45,416 bases of DNA from Dendronalium phyllosphericum CENA369 (lineage in GTDB: Bacteria; Cyanobacteriota; Cyanobacteriia; Cyanobacteriales; Nostocaceae), in contig NZ_JAECZA010000312.1 of assembly GCF_016056275.1 (NCBI RefSeq), positions 1 to 45,416 on the forward strand, read 5' to 3'. The notes beneath the pieces were generated by a model. That model made no database searches. It saw only the letters and a list, made by a program, of their open reading frames with translations, and was not told where the DNA came from. Both the position numbers and the translations under genes were made by a program. Positions within the stretch are counted from its first letter, which is position 1. Each line of letters begins with the position of its first letter. This document shows, piece by piece, positions 15,697 to 26,805 of this stretch.

Positions 15697-15765
15697 GACG
15701 CACTCGAAATGCGTTTTGGGGCAACTCAACGGGGGTTCGAATCCCCCCCTCTCCGTTTTACAAGG
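15697..15765 (+). other. Right attachment site (attR) with tRNA-Ser 3' remnant
   Basis: Contains the anticodon arm, variable arm, T-arm and 3' acceptor strand of a tRNA-Ser, without the 5' half, so it is not a tRNA gene. Identical blocks with attL are 15697-15715 and 15747-15765. The variable arm (TTGGG-GCAA-CTCAA) and T-stem (GGGGG/CCCCC) differ from the complete copy but still pair, so this half comes from a once-functional tRNA, most simply the original host 3' end. Confidence 0.75.
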
Positions 15766-15924
15766 ATTCTAGCTAATTACAGTTTAGTCCAATTGGTTTA
15801 ATTGGGGTTTGCTGAAAATTGGTTAAGTATTAGAGGCTAATCTCTTCTCTCAATTTCAACATAACCAGCTAGCGATCGCTTTACCATAGTTAATTACATT
15901 AGCTTAATTATTAGGAAAAATAGT

Positions 15925-16218
15925 ATGATTCTTGAGGCAGCAATGCTTCACGTTAAATTGGGTTTAGAATCCGATTTTGAAGCTGCTTTCAAAAAAGCTT
16001 CTAGTTTTATTTCATCTAGTAATGGATATTTATCTCATGAACTCTATAAATGTATAGAAGTTCCAGGAAAATATTTATTACTTGTTAAATGGGAAAATTT
16101 AGAATCTCATACTATTGGATTTAGAAGCTCTACCAAGTACCAAGATTGGAAAAAGCTTCTACACCATTTTTATGAGCCATTCCCTAATGTTGAACATTTT
16201 GAACAAGTAGAAATATAG
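15925..16218 (+). CDS. Antibiotic biosynthesis monooxygenase (ABM) domain protein
   Basis: 97 residues forming a single ferredoxin-like ABM domain: the first strand MILEAAMLHVKLG, helix EAAFKKASSFI, then YLSHELYKCIEVPGKYLLLVKWENLE and a C-terminal PNVEHFEQV. Such proteins are small dimeric cofactor-free oxygenases, or heme-degrading or sensing relatives; the substrate cannot be told. It stands alone outside the right end of the integrated element. The ATG follows an AGGAAAAA stretch that can act as ribosome site. Confidence 0.8.
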   Translation: MILEAAMLHVKLGLESDFEAAFKKASSFISSSNGYLSHELYKCIEVPGKYLLLVKWENLESHTIGFRSSTKYQDWKKLLHHFYEPFPNVEHFEQVEI

Positions 16219-16270
16219 CTAACTACAGTTTGGGATATACACAATTCATACATTTCTACATCCGAATTTA

Positions 16271-18595
16271 TCACTCTATTTTTTGCAACTGTGCTACTCT
16301 AGGGTCAATAATTTTTTGCCCCAGACTGGAGAATTTAATCGCCACAGAAATCTTATTACCAGATCCAAAAACGTGAGTTATTTCACCAATCCCAAAGGTT
16401 TTGTGTAATACTTTATCGCCTACTTGCCAATTCTGTGTTGTGTTTTGCTTGCCATTACTTGTGGCTGGTATTTTAGTATAAACCTGAAGAATCTTACTTT
16501 TAGTAGTTAATAATTCTTCTGGTAATTCGTCAAGAAATTGCGATCGCAGTGCGGGTTCGCGCGAACCATACAAGCGGCGTTCGCGGGCGAAGGATAAGTA
16601 CAAACGTTCTTGGGCGCGAGTAATTCCCACATAACACAAGCGGCGTTCTTCTTCTAAAGCTGCTGGGTCATTCATCGAACGGTAATTAGGAAATAATCCC
16701 TGTTCTAACCCCACTAAAAACACCACGGGAAATTCTAGACCTTTGGAAGCGTGCAAAGTCATTAAAGAAACAGCTGTTTGCCCTTCTTTTAAGTTATCCA
16801 AATCAGAACTAAGAGCAGCACTTTGGAGGAACGCAGTTAGAGAAACATCTTCATTTTCTTCTTGAAATTGCAGTGTAGCGTTATAAAGTTCTTGGACGTT
16901 CTGTATTCGGTCTTCGGCTTCATCTGTGCCTTGATTTTGCAAATCTTGCACGTAACTAGATTCTTCTAACAGTCCCATTAAAAGTTCTGAAACCGGAAGG
17001 TTGGCAATTTGTTCTTGGTAGTTGCTAATCATAGCTGCAAAGTTATTCACAGCTTTAGCGGAACGTCCAGCTAATGTATTAACTGATGTTTCATCGCTGA
17101 TTATTTCCCACAAAGTTGTGCCTAATTGTTGGGCTGCATTTATTAAGTTATCAATGGTGGCTTTGCCAATACCGCGTCGGGGAGTATTAATAACTCGTAA
17201 TAAACTAACTGTATCAGCTGGATTTGCGATCGCTCTTAAATAAGCGATGACATCTTTAATTTCTTTGCGATCGTAAAACTTAATTCCTCCTACAACTGTA
17301 TAAGGAATTTGATTCTTCACCAACAATTCTTCAAAAGGACGAGATTGGGCGTTGGTACGATAAAGAATAGCGAAACTACCCCAGTTCACCTCTGGATTTT
17401 GGTGTTCTAAAGTGCGAATTTGCCGAATTACAAAGTCAGCTTCTTCTAATTCATCATCTGCTTTGTGACAATAAATTTGTTCGCCTGCTCCCCGCGTAGG
17501 TTTGAGGACTTTATCAATACGTTGGGTGTTATTTTCGATTAGTTCGTTAGCGGCTTGTAAAATGTTTTCACAAGAGCGATAGTTTTCCTCTAGCTTCACC
17601 ATGGTGCGGGTATCTTCATCTGGCAAACCATCACCGAAATCATTTTGAAATTCCAACAAAATGGTAAAATCTGCCATGCGGAAACTGTAAATAGACTGAT
17701 CCGCGTCCCCTACGACGAAAACTGAGCGATTCTGCCATTCCCATTCACTCTTTCTATCTTCGCCGTTTGTCACTAATAGCCGAATCAGATCGTATTGAGT
17801 GCGATTAGTATCCTGATATTCATCTACGAGAATATGACGGAATTTGCGATGCCAGTAACCTAATACTTGCTCGTTTTGCTGAAACAATTTGGTCGGTATC
17901 AGAATTAAATCATCAAAGTCGAGGGCATTATTTTCAGCTAACTTATCTTGATAGCGACTATAGACATCAGCAATTACCCGTCCGCGATAATTGGGTTGTT
18001 CGCGTTCAAATTCTTGGGGTGAGAACCCTTGATTTTTAGCGTTACTAATGGCGTAGCGGACAGAACGAGGTTCAAATTTTTTATCGTCTAAATTTAATTG
18101 TTTAGTGACAATTTCTTTGACCAAACTTTGAGCGTCCGATTCGTCAAAGATGGAGAAATTGCGATTCCAACGCCGTCCTTTTTCATCTTGGTATTTCTCG
18201 ATATCAAAGCGGAGAATCCGAGAAAATAAACTGTGAAAAGTGCCACACCACAAGTCTTTGATGTAGGTGCGCCAGACTTGCGATCGCAGTTTCGTTTGTT
18301 CGTATTCTGTCAATAAATCAAAGCGCTGGCCGTGTTCTTTCATTGCCAGTTGTTCGGCGAACAACTTTTGAATCCGTTCTTTCATCTCCCGTGCAGCTTT
18401 ATTGGTGAATGTAACCGCCAAGATATTTTCGGGATCGACACGGTGTTTGAGAATCAAGTTAGCGATGCGATAAGTCAGCGCTCGCGTTTTACCGGAACCC
18501 GCGCCAGCAACAACTAGTAACGGCCCGCAGTAGTGTTCGACAGCTTGCCGTTGGCTGGGATTCAGGTGACTGAGAAAGTCTATGGTTGTGGTCAT
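16271..18595 (-). CDS. pcrA: UvrD/PcrA-type ATP-dependent DNA helicase
   Basis: 3'-5' superfamily 1 helicase acting in excision repair and in removing RecA filaments or stalled complexes. With start at 18595 the product is 774 residues, normal for PcrA. Motifs seen: Q motif LNPSQRQAVEH, Walker A AGAGSGKTRAL, Ia TFTNKAAREMKERI, Walker B LVDEYQDTN, motif III VGDADQSIYSFR, motif IV LEENYRS, motif V LMTLHASKGLEFPVVF, motif VI EERRLCYVGITRAQERL. The C-terminal Tudor-like tail (WQVGDKVLHKTFGIGEI) is PcrA-like and can bind RNA polymerase. A frame to 18625 adds ten residues that overlap a HIP1 site, so I prefer the internal ATG. Confidence 0.95.
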   Translation of the reverse strand: MTTTIDFLSHLNPSQRQAVEHYCGPLLVVAGAGSGKTRALTYRIANLILKHRVDPENILAVTFTNKAAREMKERIQKLFAEQLAMKEHGQRFDLLTEYEQTKLRSQVWRTYIKDLWCGTFHSLFSRILRFDIEKYQDEKGRRWNRNFSIFDESDAQSLVKEIVTKQLNLDDKKFEPRSVRYAISNAKNQGFSPQEFEREQPNYRGRVIADVYSRYQDKLAENNALDFDDLILIPTKLFQQNEQVLGYWHRKFRHILVDEYQDTNRTQYDLIRLLVTNGEDRKSEWEWQNRSVFVVGDADQSIYSFRMADFTILLEFQNDFGDGLPDEDTRTMVKLEENYRSCENILQAANELIENNTQRIDKVLKPTRGAGEQIYCHKADDELEEADFVIRQIRTLEHQNPEVNWGSFAILYRTNAQSRPFEELLVKNQIPYTVVGGIKFYDRKEIKDVIAYLRAIANPADTVSLLRVINTPRRGIGKATIDNLINAAQQLGTTLWEIISDETSVNTLAGRSAKAVNNFAAMISNYQEQIANLPVSELLMGLLEESSYVQDLQNQGTDEAEDRIQNVQELYNATLQFQEENEDVSLTAFLQSAALSSDLDNLKEGQTAVSLMTLHASKGLEFPVVFLVGLEQGLFPNYRSMNDPAALEEERRLCYVGITRAQERLYLSFARERRLYGSREPALRSQFLDELPEELLTTKSKILQVYTKIPATSNGKQNTTQNWQVGDKVLHKTFGIGEITHVFGSGNKISVAIKFSSLGQKIIDPRVAQLQKIE

Positions 18596-18787
18596 GGATG
18601 TGAAAGAGCGATCGCCTAGCGTCACATCAATAAAGAGTAACTATTGCCCAGGTTACAATATCCTACCGAAAGTTGCTCAATAAAGATGGTTTGTTAAGCA
18701 GGGTTAACTAAAGCGTTAACAGCGAGGTATATTATCAAATATCATCTGGATTTACGTTCAATTCTCTACTTAGAATGGTTAGGTTAC

Positions 18788-20509
18788 TTATTCTTGTAAC
18801 GTGAGTGGTAAGTTGACGGTGAAAGTAGAACCAATTCCTAGCTGACTTTTGACAAGAATTTCGCCGCCCATCATCTGGCAAAAGTGACGGCTAATTGCCA
18901 ATCCCAGTCCAGTACCGCCATACTTTTTTGTAGTTGAGGTATCGCCTTGTGTGAAGGGTTGAAATAACTGCTGCTGTTGACTCACAGACATCCCAATGCC
19001 TGTGTCAGTTACGGTGAAAGTAATCATGCCAAAAGGAGCATTCCGCAGCAAGCTTTGCTTTTCGCTCTTGACTGTCAACGTTATCTTACCGTTTGTCGTA
19101 AATTTAGCAGCATTGCCTAGTAGATTTGTCAGCACTTGCCGCATCCTAATTTGATCGGCATACATAGTACCAAGTTGCTCGTCGAAATCTATTTCTAAGA
19201 TATTGCTATTTTTTTCGATAGTCGGCTTGACGGTAAGGACGACGTTATGAATTAGTGTGGCAATTTCAAACGTCTCCGGATAAAGCGTCATTTTCCCGGC
19301 TTCAATTTTTGACAAGTCGAGAATCTCGTTAATCAACTCTAGTAAATGCTTTCCAGCAGAGTTGATTGTTTCCAAGTCAGTAATAAAGTCTCCGGATAAA
19401 TTTAAATCGGTTGCGTCGTCTTGCAGTAGTTGGCTCAAACCAATCACCGCATTCAACGGCGTGCGTAACTCGTGGCTGACATTTGCTAAAAATACACTTT
19501 TGGCTTTGCTAGCGGCTTCGGCTAATTCTTTGGCTTGTTCTAGTTCTTTAGTTCGTTCGGATACACGCTCAATCAATCGATTCAGCGATTTTGCCAGCAA
19601 GCCGATTTCATCTTCGGTGGTGACTGGCGCGCGTAAATCGAAATTAGATTTTCTCGCTACTTGTTCGGCCACTTGAGTGACGGTGATTACTGGTTCGGCG
19701 ATCGCACGACTGGTACGCCACGCTATAATGGCGGCGATCGCTACTGACACCAACATACTCACCATTACAATTAATCTCTCAACTCCTTTGGCTTGCTCTA
19801 CATCTGTTTGCCTTCTCTGCTCTCGATTTTCAGCAGTTTGCAAAATATTAGTCAATTTTAGTGAGAGATAATCTAATTGCTTGGCTGTTTCACCACGCAT
19901 AATTTTCAACAATTGTTCTCGTGCTGAGTCAATTTGCTGTGGCTGCACTTGTTGGGAATCGATTGCCTGCAAAACAGTATCTATTTGGGCAACGTATGAT
20001 TTTAAGTTGATTTCGTAATCTTGTAATAAAGCCTGTAAATTAGCACTTGTTGCTGCTAAATCGTGAGGTCTCTTATCGATAAAATTGCCAATTTCTCCCT
20101 CCAATCTCTTGGCTTTGTCAACATTCTTCAGAAATTCGGCTTTCTTGATTGGCAACTGCTGTGGATCTTCTAGAAATGCAGCGAGGTTGGAACTATGTAG
20201 TTGTGCCCCTACTACTGCATCTTTATAATCAGTTAATAGTTGTGTCTGCTCTTGAGCTTGATTAAATTGCCTGATTTCTCGCCCTCGGTAATAGTTGGCA
20301 ATGACTAATCCAGTCAGCGAACCGAAAAAGCCAATTCCAATTGCTACAAAGTACCCATAACCAATTTTTTGATGTATGCGCCAGGAACTGGCTTTTAGTT
20401 TCCCTCGTGAGGGGAATTCTATAGTCGGGAGTTCGTCTGATGGTTCTTGAACTGGCACTTTTTTGCTTTCCGAACTGCTGTCAACAGGGATTGGCTTTTG
20501 AGTTTGCAT
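18788..20509 (-). CDS. Membrane sensor histidine kinase (HAMP-HisKA-HATPase)
   Basis: 573 residues. Transmembrane helices at about 51-72 and 244-264 bracket a helical periplasmic domain of about 170 residues resembling a four-helix-bundle sensor. HAMP follows (about 265-318, [20 protein letters not shown]), then HisKA with phospho-acceptor His346 in [13 protein letters not shown], and the ATPase with N box [12 protein letters not shown]1 DTGIGM, F box LFQPF and G2 [11 protein letters not shown]. There is no receiver domain and no response regulator next to it, so it is an orphan kinase. The ligand is not evident. The N-terminus has about 48 cytoplasmic residues rich in Pro, Ser and Glu. Confidence 0.92.
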   Translation of the reverse strand: MQTQKPIPVDSSSESKKVPVQEPSDELPTIEFPSRGKLKASSWRIHQKIGYGYFVAIGIGFFGSLTGLVIANYYRGREIRQFNQAQEQTQLLTDYKDAVVGAQLHSSNLAAFLEDPQQLPIKKAEFLKNVDKAKRLEGEIGNFIDKRPHDLAATSANLQALLQDYEINLKSYVAQIDTVLQAIDSQQVQPQQIDSAREQLLKIMRGETAKQLDYLSLKLTNILQTAENREQRRQTDVEQAKGVERLIVMVSMLVSVAIAAIIAWRTSRAIAEPVITVTQVAEQVARKSNFDLRAPVTTEDEIGLLAKSLNRLIERVSERTKELEQAKELAEAASKAKSVFLANVSHELRTPLNAVIGLSQLLQDDATDLNLSGDFITDLETINSAGKHLLELINEILDLSKIEAGKMTLYPETFEIATLIHNVVLTVKPTIEKNSNILEIDFDEQLGTMYADQIRMRQVLTNLLGNAAKFTTNGKITLTVKSEKQSLLRNAPFGMITFTVTDTGIGMSVSQQQQLFQPFTQGDTSTTKKYGGTGLGLAISRHFCQMMGGEILVKSQLGIGSTFTVNLPLTLQE

Positions 20510-21341
20510 CCCTCAAATCTCCTTGCCCTCCCGTAAAAATCACCACATCAGTCTTGCTTGGACGGTCGTTAGCTACTGCTAAATTAACATTTATGTTATC
20601 TTTTTTTATAAAAAGCTTAAATAATAGCTTTATAGATAATTTCCCCGATTTCATTATGTTTGAGTAGTTTTGATATGAATATTTACACGGTGATTTTGGT
20701 AGTTTTGAGGATAAATATCTTTTTAGGAGCCGATCCTTCTCACCACCGTTTTTGATACTTAGTTAATCGCGGTAATATTATATCGACTATACTACTGCCT
20801 TACCTGACCCTTACCGTTCTCTATGAGAAGCAAATGTAGGTCTGATAAAAACGCTTGACAGCTAAGGTTAAGCTACAAAGAGCGCTGACAACTATTGATT
20901 TTCCCCAAAAAACATTCAAGTAGCTGCTCCTGATAGATCGGCTCATATCATGACCGATTTTAACATCCATTTGTCTAATTGTAGAAAAACTTTCAACTTT
21001 AGAAAAACAGCTTATGTTTATAAGTCAGCAAACTTGGAAAATCTTTACTCCAACAAAATGATGCCGGATTATTTGCATAGTATATTAACTTACTCTGTCT
21101 CTTATATATCCTGTTAAAACTAAATTATTTGTAGGTATACTGACTGCTAAATGTATCTAAATAAAAGACACAATAGCTGAATGTTTAGATTACAAATAGA
21201 GATAAAAAATCTCTACCTTGTAGTTGCTATAGCAGCATAAAGGCAGAGAGAGTTTGCTGTTTAATACACAAGTTGTATTTAAAGATAATAAGGGATTGGA
21301 GTTAGCAGTTAAAGCCTTGACTCGCTCGCTTATCCCTTACT
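20510..21341. other. Gene-free AT-rich spacer (832 bases)
   Basis: Lies between the kinase start and the metK end, both on the minus strand. I see no coding frame worth calling. An AGAGAT/ATCTCT hairpin is near 21196-21213 and a TAAGGGAT/ATCCCTTA pair (21289-21296, 21332-21339) just after metK may form a weak terminator. The kinase promoter should lie in the right-to-left direction near 20520-20700. Confidence 0.45.
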
Positions 21342-22604
21342 CTAAGCGATCGCAGCTGAAAAAGACTGATTTAGCGCCTGTTTCAACAAGTCTGCCTTAT
21401 CGGTACGTTCCCATGGCAAATCTAGATCGTTGCGCCCAAAATGACCGTAAGCCGCGACGTCCTGATAAAAACGTCCGCCTCGTTCATTTGGCAAGTTGCG
21501 TAAGTTAAAGCTATGGATAATTCCTGCTGGACGTAATTCAAAGTTCTTTTTGACTAATTCCAGCAAGAGTTCGTCATCTACTTTGCCTGTACCAAAGGTT
21601 TCTACCAAAATGCTTGTTGGTCGCGCTACGCCGATAGCATATGATAGCTGGATTTCAACTTTGGCTGCTAACCCTGCGGCGACAATATTTTTTGCCACAT
21701 AGCGAGCAGCATAAGCAGCAGAACGGTCTACTTTGGTAGGATCTTTGCCAGAAAAAGCACCGCCGCCATGCCGTGAATAGCCACCGTAGGTATCAACTAT
21801 GATCTTCCGTCCTGTGAGACCAGAGTCTCCCTGCGGCCCACCAACAACAAATTTACCTGTGGGGTTGACTAAAAAGCGTGTTTCCTGAGTCGGCTTAACA
21901 TCAATGTCGCTAAAAACAGGTAGAACTACTGTTTTCCACAGGTCTTCTTTAATCTTGGCTTGTACCGCTGCCTCATCTGTGATTTCCCCAATCTTGGCTG
22001 TGTGTTGGGTAGAAATCAGGATAGTATCAATACCTACAGGCCGTCCATCTTCGTAGACCACAGTTACTTGTGTTTTGCCATCGGGGCGCAGGTATGGCAA
22101 TTCACCTGTTTTGCGGACTGCTGCCAATCGACGAGCAAAGCGGTGGGCAAGACAGATGGGCAAGGGCATTAGTTCTGGGGTTTCGTTGCAGGCAAAACCA
22201 AACATAATACCTTGATCGCCCGCGCCAATTTTGTCGAATAGTTCATCGCTATCCTGTTGGCGAGTTTCTTGAGCGGTGTTAACTCCTTGGGCAATATCAG
22301 GTGATTGTTCGTCTAAGGCGACAATTACACTGGTACTGTTAGCAGAAAAGCCATTATCAGCATCAACATAGCCAATTTCGGCAATTTTCTTGCGAGCGAT
22401 ATTGACATAATTGACGTTAGCTTTAGTAGTAATTTCACCTGTGATTAGCACTAAGCCCGTATTAACTACGACTTCTGCTGCCACACGGCTACTGGGGTCT
22501 TGTGTCAGTAAAGTATCCAGAATCGTATCAGAAATCTGATCGCAGATTTTATCTGGATGACCTTCGGTCACTGATTCCGAGGTAAATAAATAACGACGAG
22601 ACAA
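21342..22604 (-). CDS. metK: S-adenosylmethionine synthetase
   Basis: Makes S-adenosylmethionine from methionine and ATP. 420 residues. Family signatures: N-terminal [18 protein letters not shown], central [23 protein letters not shown], and C-terminal [22 protein letters not shown] glycine-rich loop. The start codon is TTG (22602-22604); the reading frame begins exactly where the family begins, and a perfect AGGAGG lies about eight bases upstream, so the start is secure. It is preceded by a leader with two hairpins (22638-22690). Its neighbour upstream is prk on the same strand, but a strong terminator separates them. Confidence 0.97.
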   Translation of the reverse strand: MSRRYLFTSESVTEGHPDKICDQISDTILDTLLTQDPSSRVAAEVVVNTGLVLITGEITTKANVNYVNIARKKIAEIGYVDADNGFSANSTSVIVALDEQSPDIAQGVNTAQETRQQDSDELFDKIGAGDQGIMFGFACNETPELMPLPICLAHRFARRLAAVRKTGELPYLRPDGKTQVTVVYEDGRPVGIDTILISTQHTAKIGEITDEAAVQAKIKEDLWKTVVLPVFSDIDVKPTQETRFLVNPTGKFVVGGPQGDSGLTGRKIIVDTYGGYSRHGGGAFSGKDPTKVDRSAAYAARYVAKNIVAAGLAAKVEIQLSYAIGVARPTSILVETFGTGKVDDELLLELVKKNFELRPAGIIHSFNLRNLPNERGGRFYQDVAAYGHFGRNDLDLPWERTDKADLLKQALNQSFSAAIA

Positions 22605-22637
22605 AGAAAATTCCTCCTTTATTGAGAATTTTCGCTG

Positions 22638-22690
22638 ACTAAATATTTGGTATTTAGCCCAATACGGTTAAATTAACTAAACCGTATTGA
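22638..22690 (-). promoter_or_regulatory. Two adjacent hairpins in the metK leader
   Basis: CTAAATA-TTTGG-TATTTAG (about 22638-22656) is followed by AATACGGTT and AACCGTATT arms about 9 bases apart (about 22660-22688). Both lie 35-85 bases upstream of the metK ribosome site. It does not match any SAM riboswitch class I know; it could be a leader regulatory structure or a processed promoter region. Confidence 0.45.
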
Positions 22691-22851
22691 TATTTAGCCT
22701 AGCTAATAATTTTGGGAATCATAATAATATTGACACATTCAGTAGTTAGTGTCTTATGAGATTTTGACAAACCACTAAATGCCCTTAAGTATCTTTTGAA
22801 GCAATAATATTTACTCTTTATAATTTGAATGAATTAAAAAATGACTCACAA

Positions 22852-22881
22852 AAAAAGGGAGCGCCCGAAAGCACCCCCAAA
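22852..22881 (-). terminator. Intrinsic terminator of prk
   Basis: On the minus strand, GGGGGTGC and GCGCTCCC pair over eight positions (two G-U) around a TTTCGG loop, followed by TTTTTTT. It begins about 24 bases after the prk stop and separates prk from metK. Confidence 0.88.
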
Positions 22882-22904
22882 GCTTTGACACAAACACTGC
22901 TGCT

Positions 22905-23909
22905 TTACACCCGAACTGCTAGTTTTGCTTCCTTTGCTGTTAAACGCTCATAAGCTGCGCGCATTTTTAATCCTGTAAGCACTTGGAACAAACCAGTACC
23001 ATTGTTAGAACCTGGATACTCACGGTGTTGGAGTAACAAGTGAGTCAACTCACCTTCATATTTAGTAGATGTATTACTGAGATGGGTTTCGATATAAATT
23101 ACTTCTTCTAGGTTATCAAATTGACCATCTACCTCTAATACGGAAACGTAACGACCGTAATAAACATCCGAACCGTAGTAAAGTTGCATACCAGGGTAAG
23201 AACAGGTCAGTTTGCGTCCGCAGGGAGTCCAAGTAATTGTCGATCCTTCATCGAAGAGGTAAGCTGGCTCAAAGCCTTCTTTGCCTTCTTGTTGAAGCAT
23301 CCGTACCCGTAGAACTTTGCGCTCAGTATCGTTTTTGATCAAGTTTGTGGGCAATACCTGAAGAACCACGTCAGCAAATTCTCTTTGTGGTTCGATAAAC
23401 TTTTCAAAGTCAGGTTTGCGGGAATTAATTTGCGCTAGAACGTCTTCGTAGCGATGACCCCTTTCTGCCATATCGCGCTGGATTTTCCAAGCAATTTTGA
23501 CTTCATCGCTGATGTCAAAATAAACGCTGAAGTCGATTAGCGATCGCATCCGCTCATCATATAAAGGATGCAGCCCTTCCACAACTATAATGTGATTCGG
23601 CTCGATCCTTTCTGGGGGATCGATCGCGCCGGTTTCGTGGTTGTAAATCGGCTTATCAATCGCTTGACCTTCTTTGAGCGCTTTAATTTGCTCGTACATT
23701 AAGTCAAAATTATTGGCTCTGGGGTCAAGCGCAGTTATCCCTGTTTCTTTGCGCTGTTTGCGATCTAGAGAATGATAGTCATCCAAACAGATAACTGTCA
23801 TTAATTCTTCACCAAACAAATCTATTAAACGACGCAAAAACGTAGATTTACCGCACCCGGAGTCTCCGGCTACTCCAATTAGTACCACGCGTTCCGGCTT
23901 ACTTGTCAT
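22905..23909 (-). CDS. prk: Phosphoribulokinase
   Basis: Calvin-cycle enzyme that makes ribulose-1,5-bisphosphate from ribulose-5-phosphate and ATP. 334 residues. P-loop GVAGDSGCGKST is at 12-23. The redox cysteine pair Cys19 (in GCGKST) and Cys41 (in TVICLDDYH) is present, as is the C-terminal pair Cys230/Cys236 (PCGRKLTCSYPG), so light/dark control through thioredoxin and CP12 is likely. IIVVEGLHPLYDERMRSL is the catalytic loop region. GAGG precedes the ATG. An extended hairpin lies about 120-160 bases upstream. It is transcribed alone, as judged by the strong terminator. Confidence 0.97.
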   Translation of the reverse strand: MTSKPERVVLIGVAGDSGCGKSTFLRRLIDLFGEELMTVICLDDYHSLDRKQRKETGITALDPRANNFDLMYEQIKALKEGQAIDKPIYNHETGAIDPPERIEPNHIIVVEGLHPLYDERMRSLIDFSVYFDISDEVKIAWKIQRDMAERGHRYEDVLAQINSRKPDFEKFIEPQREFADVVLQVLPTNLIKNDTERKVLRVRMLQQEGKEGFEPAYLFDEGSTITWTPCGRKLTCSYPGMQLYYGSDVYYGRYVSVLEVDGQFDNLEEVIYIETHLSNTSTKYEGELTHLLLQHREYPGSNNGTGLFQVLTGLKMRAAYERLTAKEAKLAVRV

Positions 23910-24030
23910 AAATTTCCTCTAGATACTAAATGTGTCAATCAATAATTTTTCACACAGCAGATTCTGAAGCCAAGAGTTTACCCCGTTGGTTTATCCGGCG
24001 TTCTCGCTACCCAGCAGCGCTACAATATAT

Positions 24031-24070
24031 CAGACGGGCATACAACTAAGTTTTAGTTGTGACTCGTCTG
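24031..24070. promoter_or_regulatory. Extended hairpin upstream of prk
   Basis: Outer arms CAGACG (24031-24036) and CGTCTG (24065-24070) enclose inner arms ACAACTAA (24042-24049) and TTAGTTGT (24053-24060) around a GTT loop. Located 120-160 bases before the prk start. Confidence 0.5.
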
Positions 24071-24783
24071 ACTAGCTCTAATTCGCTACTGGTGAGTATT
24101 TAATCCTAGTGATATATACAATTTTAACAGAATGGGGTATTCCATAACAAGATTTGCTATCAGGAAGAATCCTGTGGTTTACCGATCGTTCTGATGATTT
24201 ATTGATTTTAAAATACTTGTCATCATTACCCACAGTTAGCGCGGTCACGTCGTCATTTGTTTGTATCTCGATTAGTCGAGTCTATCAGGTATATTTCTCT
24301 TGGCAGTAAAATTTGACAGTTGCTGAATTTGAATTTGCCCTCTGACAAAGCTTGAGAAATTCCCAGCCAAAATCTATCCCAAGAATGAGCGAGTAGGTTA
24401 TTTAACAAAATCCTGGGCGGTAAGTTTCCCCAAATGCTCAAATGCGATCGCGAGCATTAAGCTAATCATTATTACTCAGATTATATATTTGCGTCCTTGA
24501 TTGCCCGTGTGTTTCTGGCAATCTAAATTATGTAACTGAAACGCACATTATTAGATTCAGCACGTTTGTGAGTCAATAACCTAATAAGTTTGATCAGGTC
24601 TTACTGATAGAGGTTGACAGATGTTTCACATCACGTAAAACTTATTATAGTTGCTTATATCATATCTTTCTCTGTCATTAATGTTTTGCTGCTGTATCTG
24701 TCCTCTGTTATGGAATTAGCCACAACAGAAAAACAAACAGAGTCAAAAACGTTAGCGGGAGAGGTATACACTTAGGAAAGTTA

Positions 24784-24816
24784 AACCAATTTAGAAGAAA
24801 TCTTCCGCAATTGGTT
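24784..24816. other. Nested hairpin in the prk-petH spacer
   Basis: Outer arms AACCAATT (24784-24791) and AATTGGTT (24809-24816) enclose GAAGA (24794-24798) and TCTTC (24801-24805). It stands free of any gene, about 420 bases before petH; candidate structured RNA or regulatory site. Confidence 0.4.
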
Positions 24817-25127
24817 GCACCTAATGTCAAACCCAAAAAGCGGAGTATGGCAGCAGATTGTCAAGGCAAAATGAGTTATGGCTTGTGCCAATCAAACTAG
24901 CCTGCTAATTTCATATGTCATAGTATCTATGCCTTTTGGGTAGTAAAATGCTATCTCCCTAATCAGGGTATAGTTTGGGAAAAAAGATTAAATTGACTCA
25001 TTATTAACATTCTCCAAAAGACTTATCCTTTACCTTAGAAGGTGAACAGGTGTGTTTTTTGCTATGCCTGCTGTCTTTGGTGAGTGTACTTAGCAAGGCA
25101 TTATCTTACCTATGCCGCTTTCCCAAA

Positions 25128-25173
25128 GCGCCAGTTTCGGTAACTCAAAATCCGATAAACTTAAAACTGGCGC
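25128..25173 (+). promoter_or_regulatory. Stable stem in the petH leader
   Basis: GCGCCAGTTT (25128-25137) and AAACTGGCGC (25164-25173) form a 10-bp GC-rich stem with an inner CGG/CCG pairing; a run of nine T follows near 25187-25195. It ends 60 bases before the petH ATG. In Synechocystis, petH leader structure is known to influence which of two FNR forms is made, so this stem may have that role. Confidence 0.55.
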
Positions 25174-25208
25174 GTAATGAGAATAGTTTTTTTTTGAGAA
25201 ACGGTTAA

Positions 25209-26510
<1,302 letters not shown>

Positions 26511-26805
26511 TAAAGTGCTGAGTCCTAAGTGCTGAGTGCTGAGTTATGAATGAGTAGGGTGGGTATTGCTCGCCCTACTCTGTTTTATATAAATAGTTGA
26601 GAAAAGAGTCTGCTGTTAAAGTACTCAGTACTCCTAACTTCATCAGCACTCAAGAGGCACTGCTTAACCTACAATTGTTTTGTTATAAATTTAGATTGTA
26701 AATAGCTGAGTAAAGAGTTCTCAGTTCTGATATGAGAGTACTAAGTACTTCTAACTTCTCAGCACTCAGCACTCAGAACTCAGCACTGAAATTGGGTGCA
26801 AGTTT
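26511..26805. repeat. STRR-type repeats between petH and hom
   Basis: Tandem heptamer-like AGTGCTG/GAGTGCTGAG copies at 26514-26546 have their complement (GCACTCAGCACTCAG) at 26760-26790, so the spacer can fold back on itself over 250 bases. A CT-rich and 'gggtaggg' patch lies between. No gene. Confidence 0.65.

Larger units (their letters stand above)
10438..15755. mobile_element. Integrated element in tRNA-Ser with tyrosine integrase (about 5.3 kb)
   Basis: The 3' half of the tRNA-Ser at 10464-10524 recurs at 15697-15755 in direct orientation, including a 19-base identical block over the anticodon arm and another 19-base block over the acceptor 3' arm and beyond. Between the copies the DNA is noticeably AT-rich and has its own gene set: a KfrA-like protein, a 47-aa protein, a DUF4393 protein, a small plasmid-type protein, a SAP-like protein and a tyrosine recombinase pointing inward from the right end. 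This is the classic layout of a tRNA-targeting integrative element. No conjugation, capsid or replication-initiator gene is recognisable, so it may be a satellite or a minimal integrative element. The 5' half of the tRNA is host DNA. Confidence 0.85.

Noticed and set aside
15697-15755. Second tRNA-Ser gene
   Set aside because: It lacks the 5' acceptor strand, D-arm and the first part of the gene, so it is an attachment-site remnant.
22605-22700. Known SAM riboswitch upstream of metK
   Set aside because: The two hairpins do not show the conserved core of any SAM riboswitch class that I can recall.
24253-24441. 62-residue frame on the minus strand between prk and petH
   Set aside because: No ribosome site, no domain, and unremarkable composition; it overlaps repeat-rich spacer and looks like chance.
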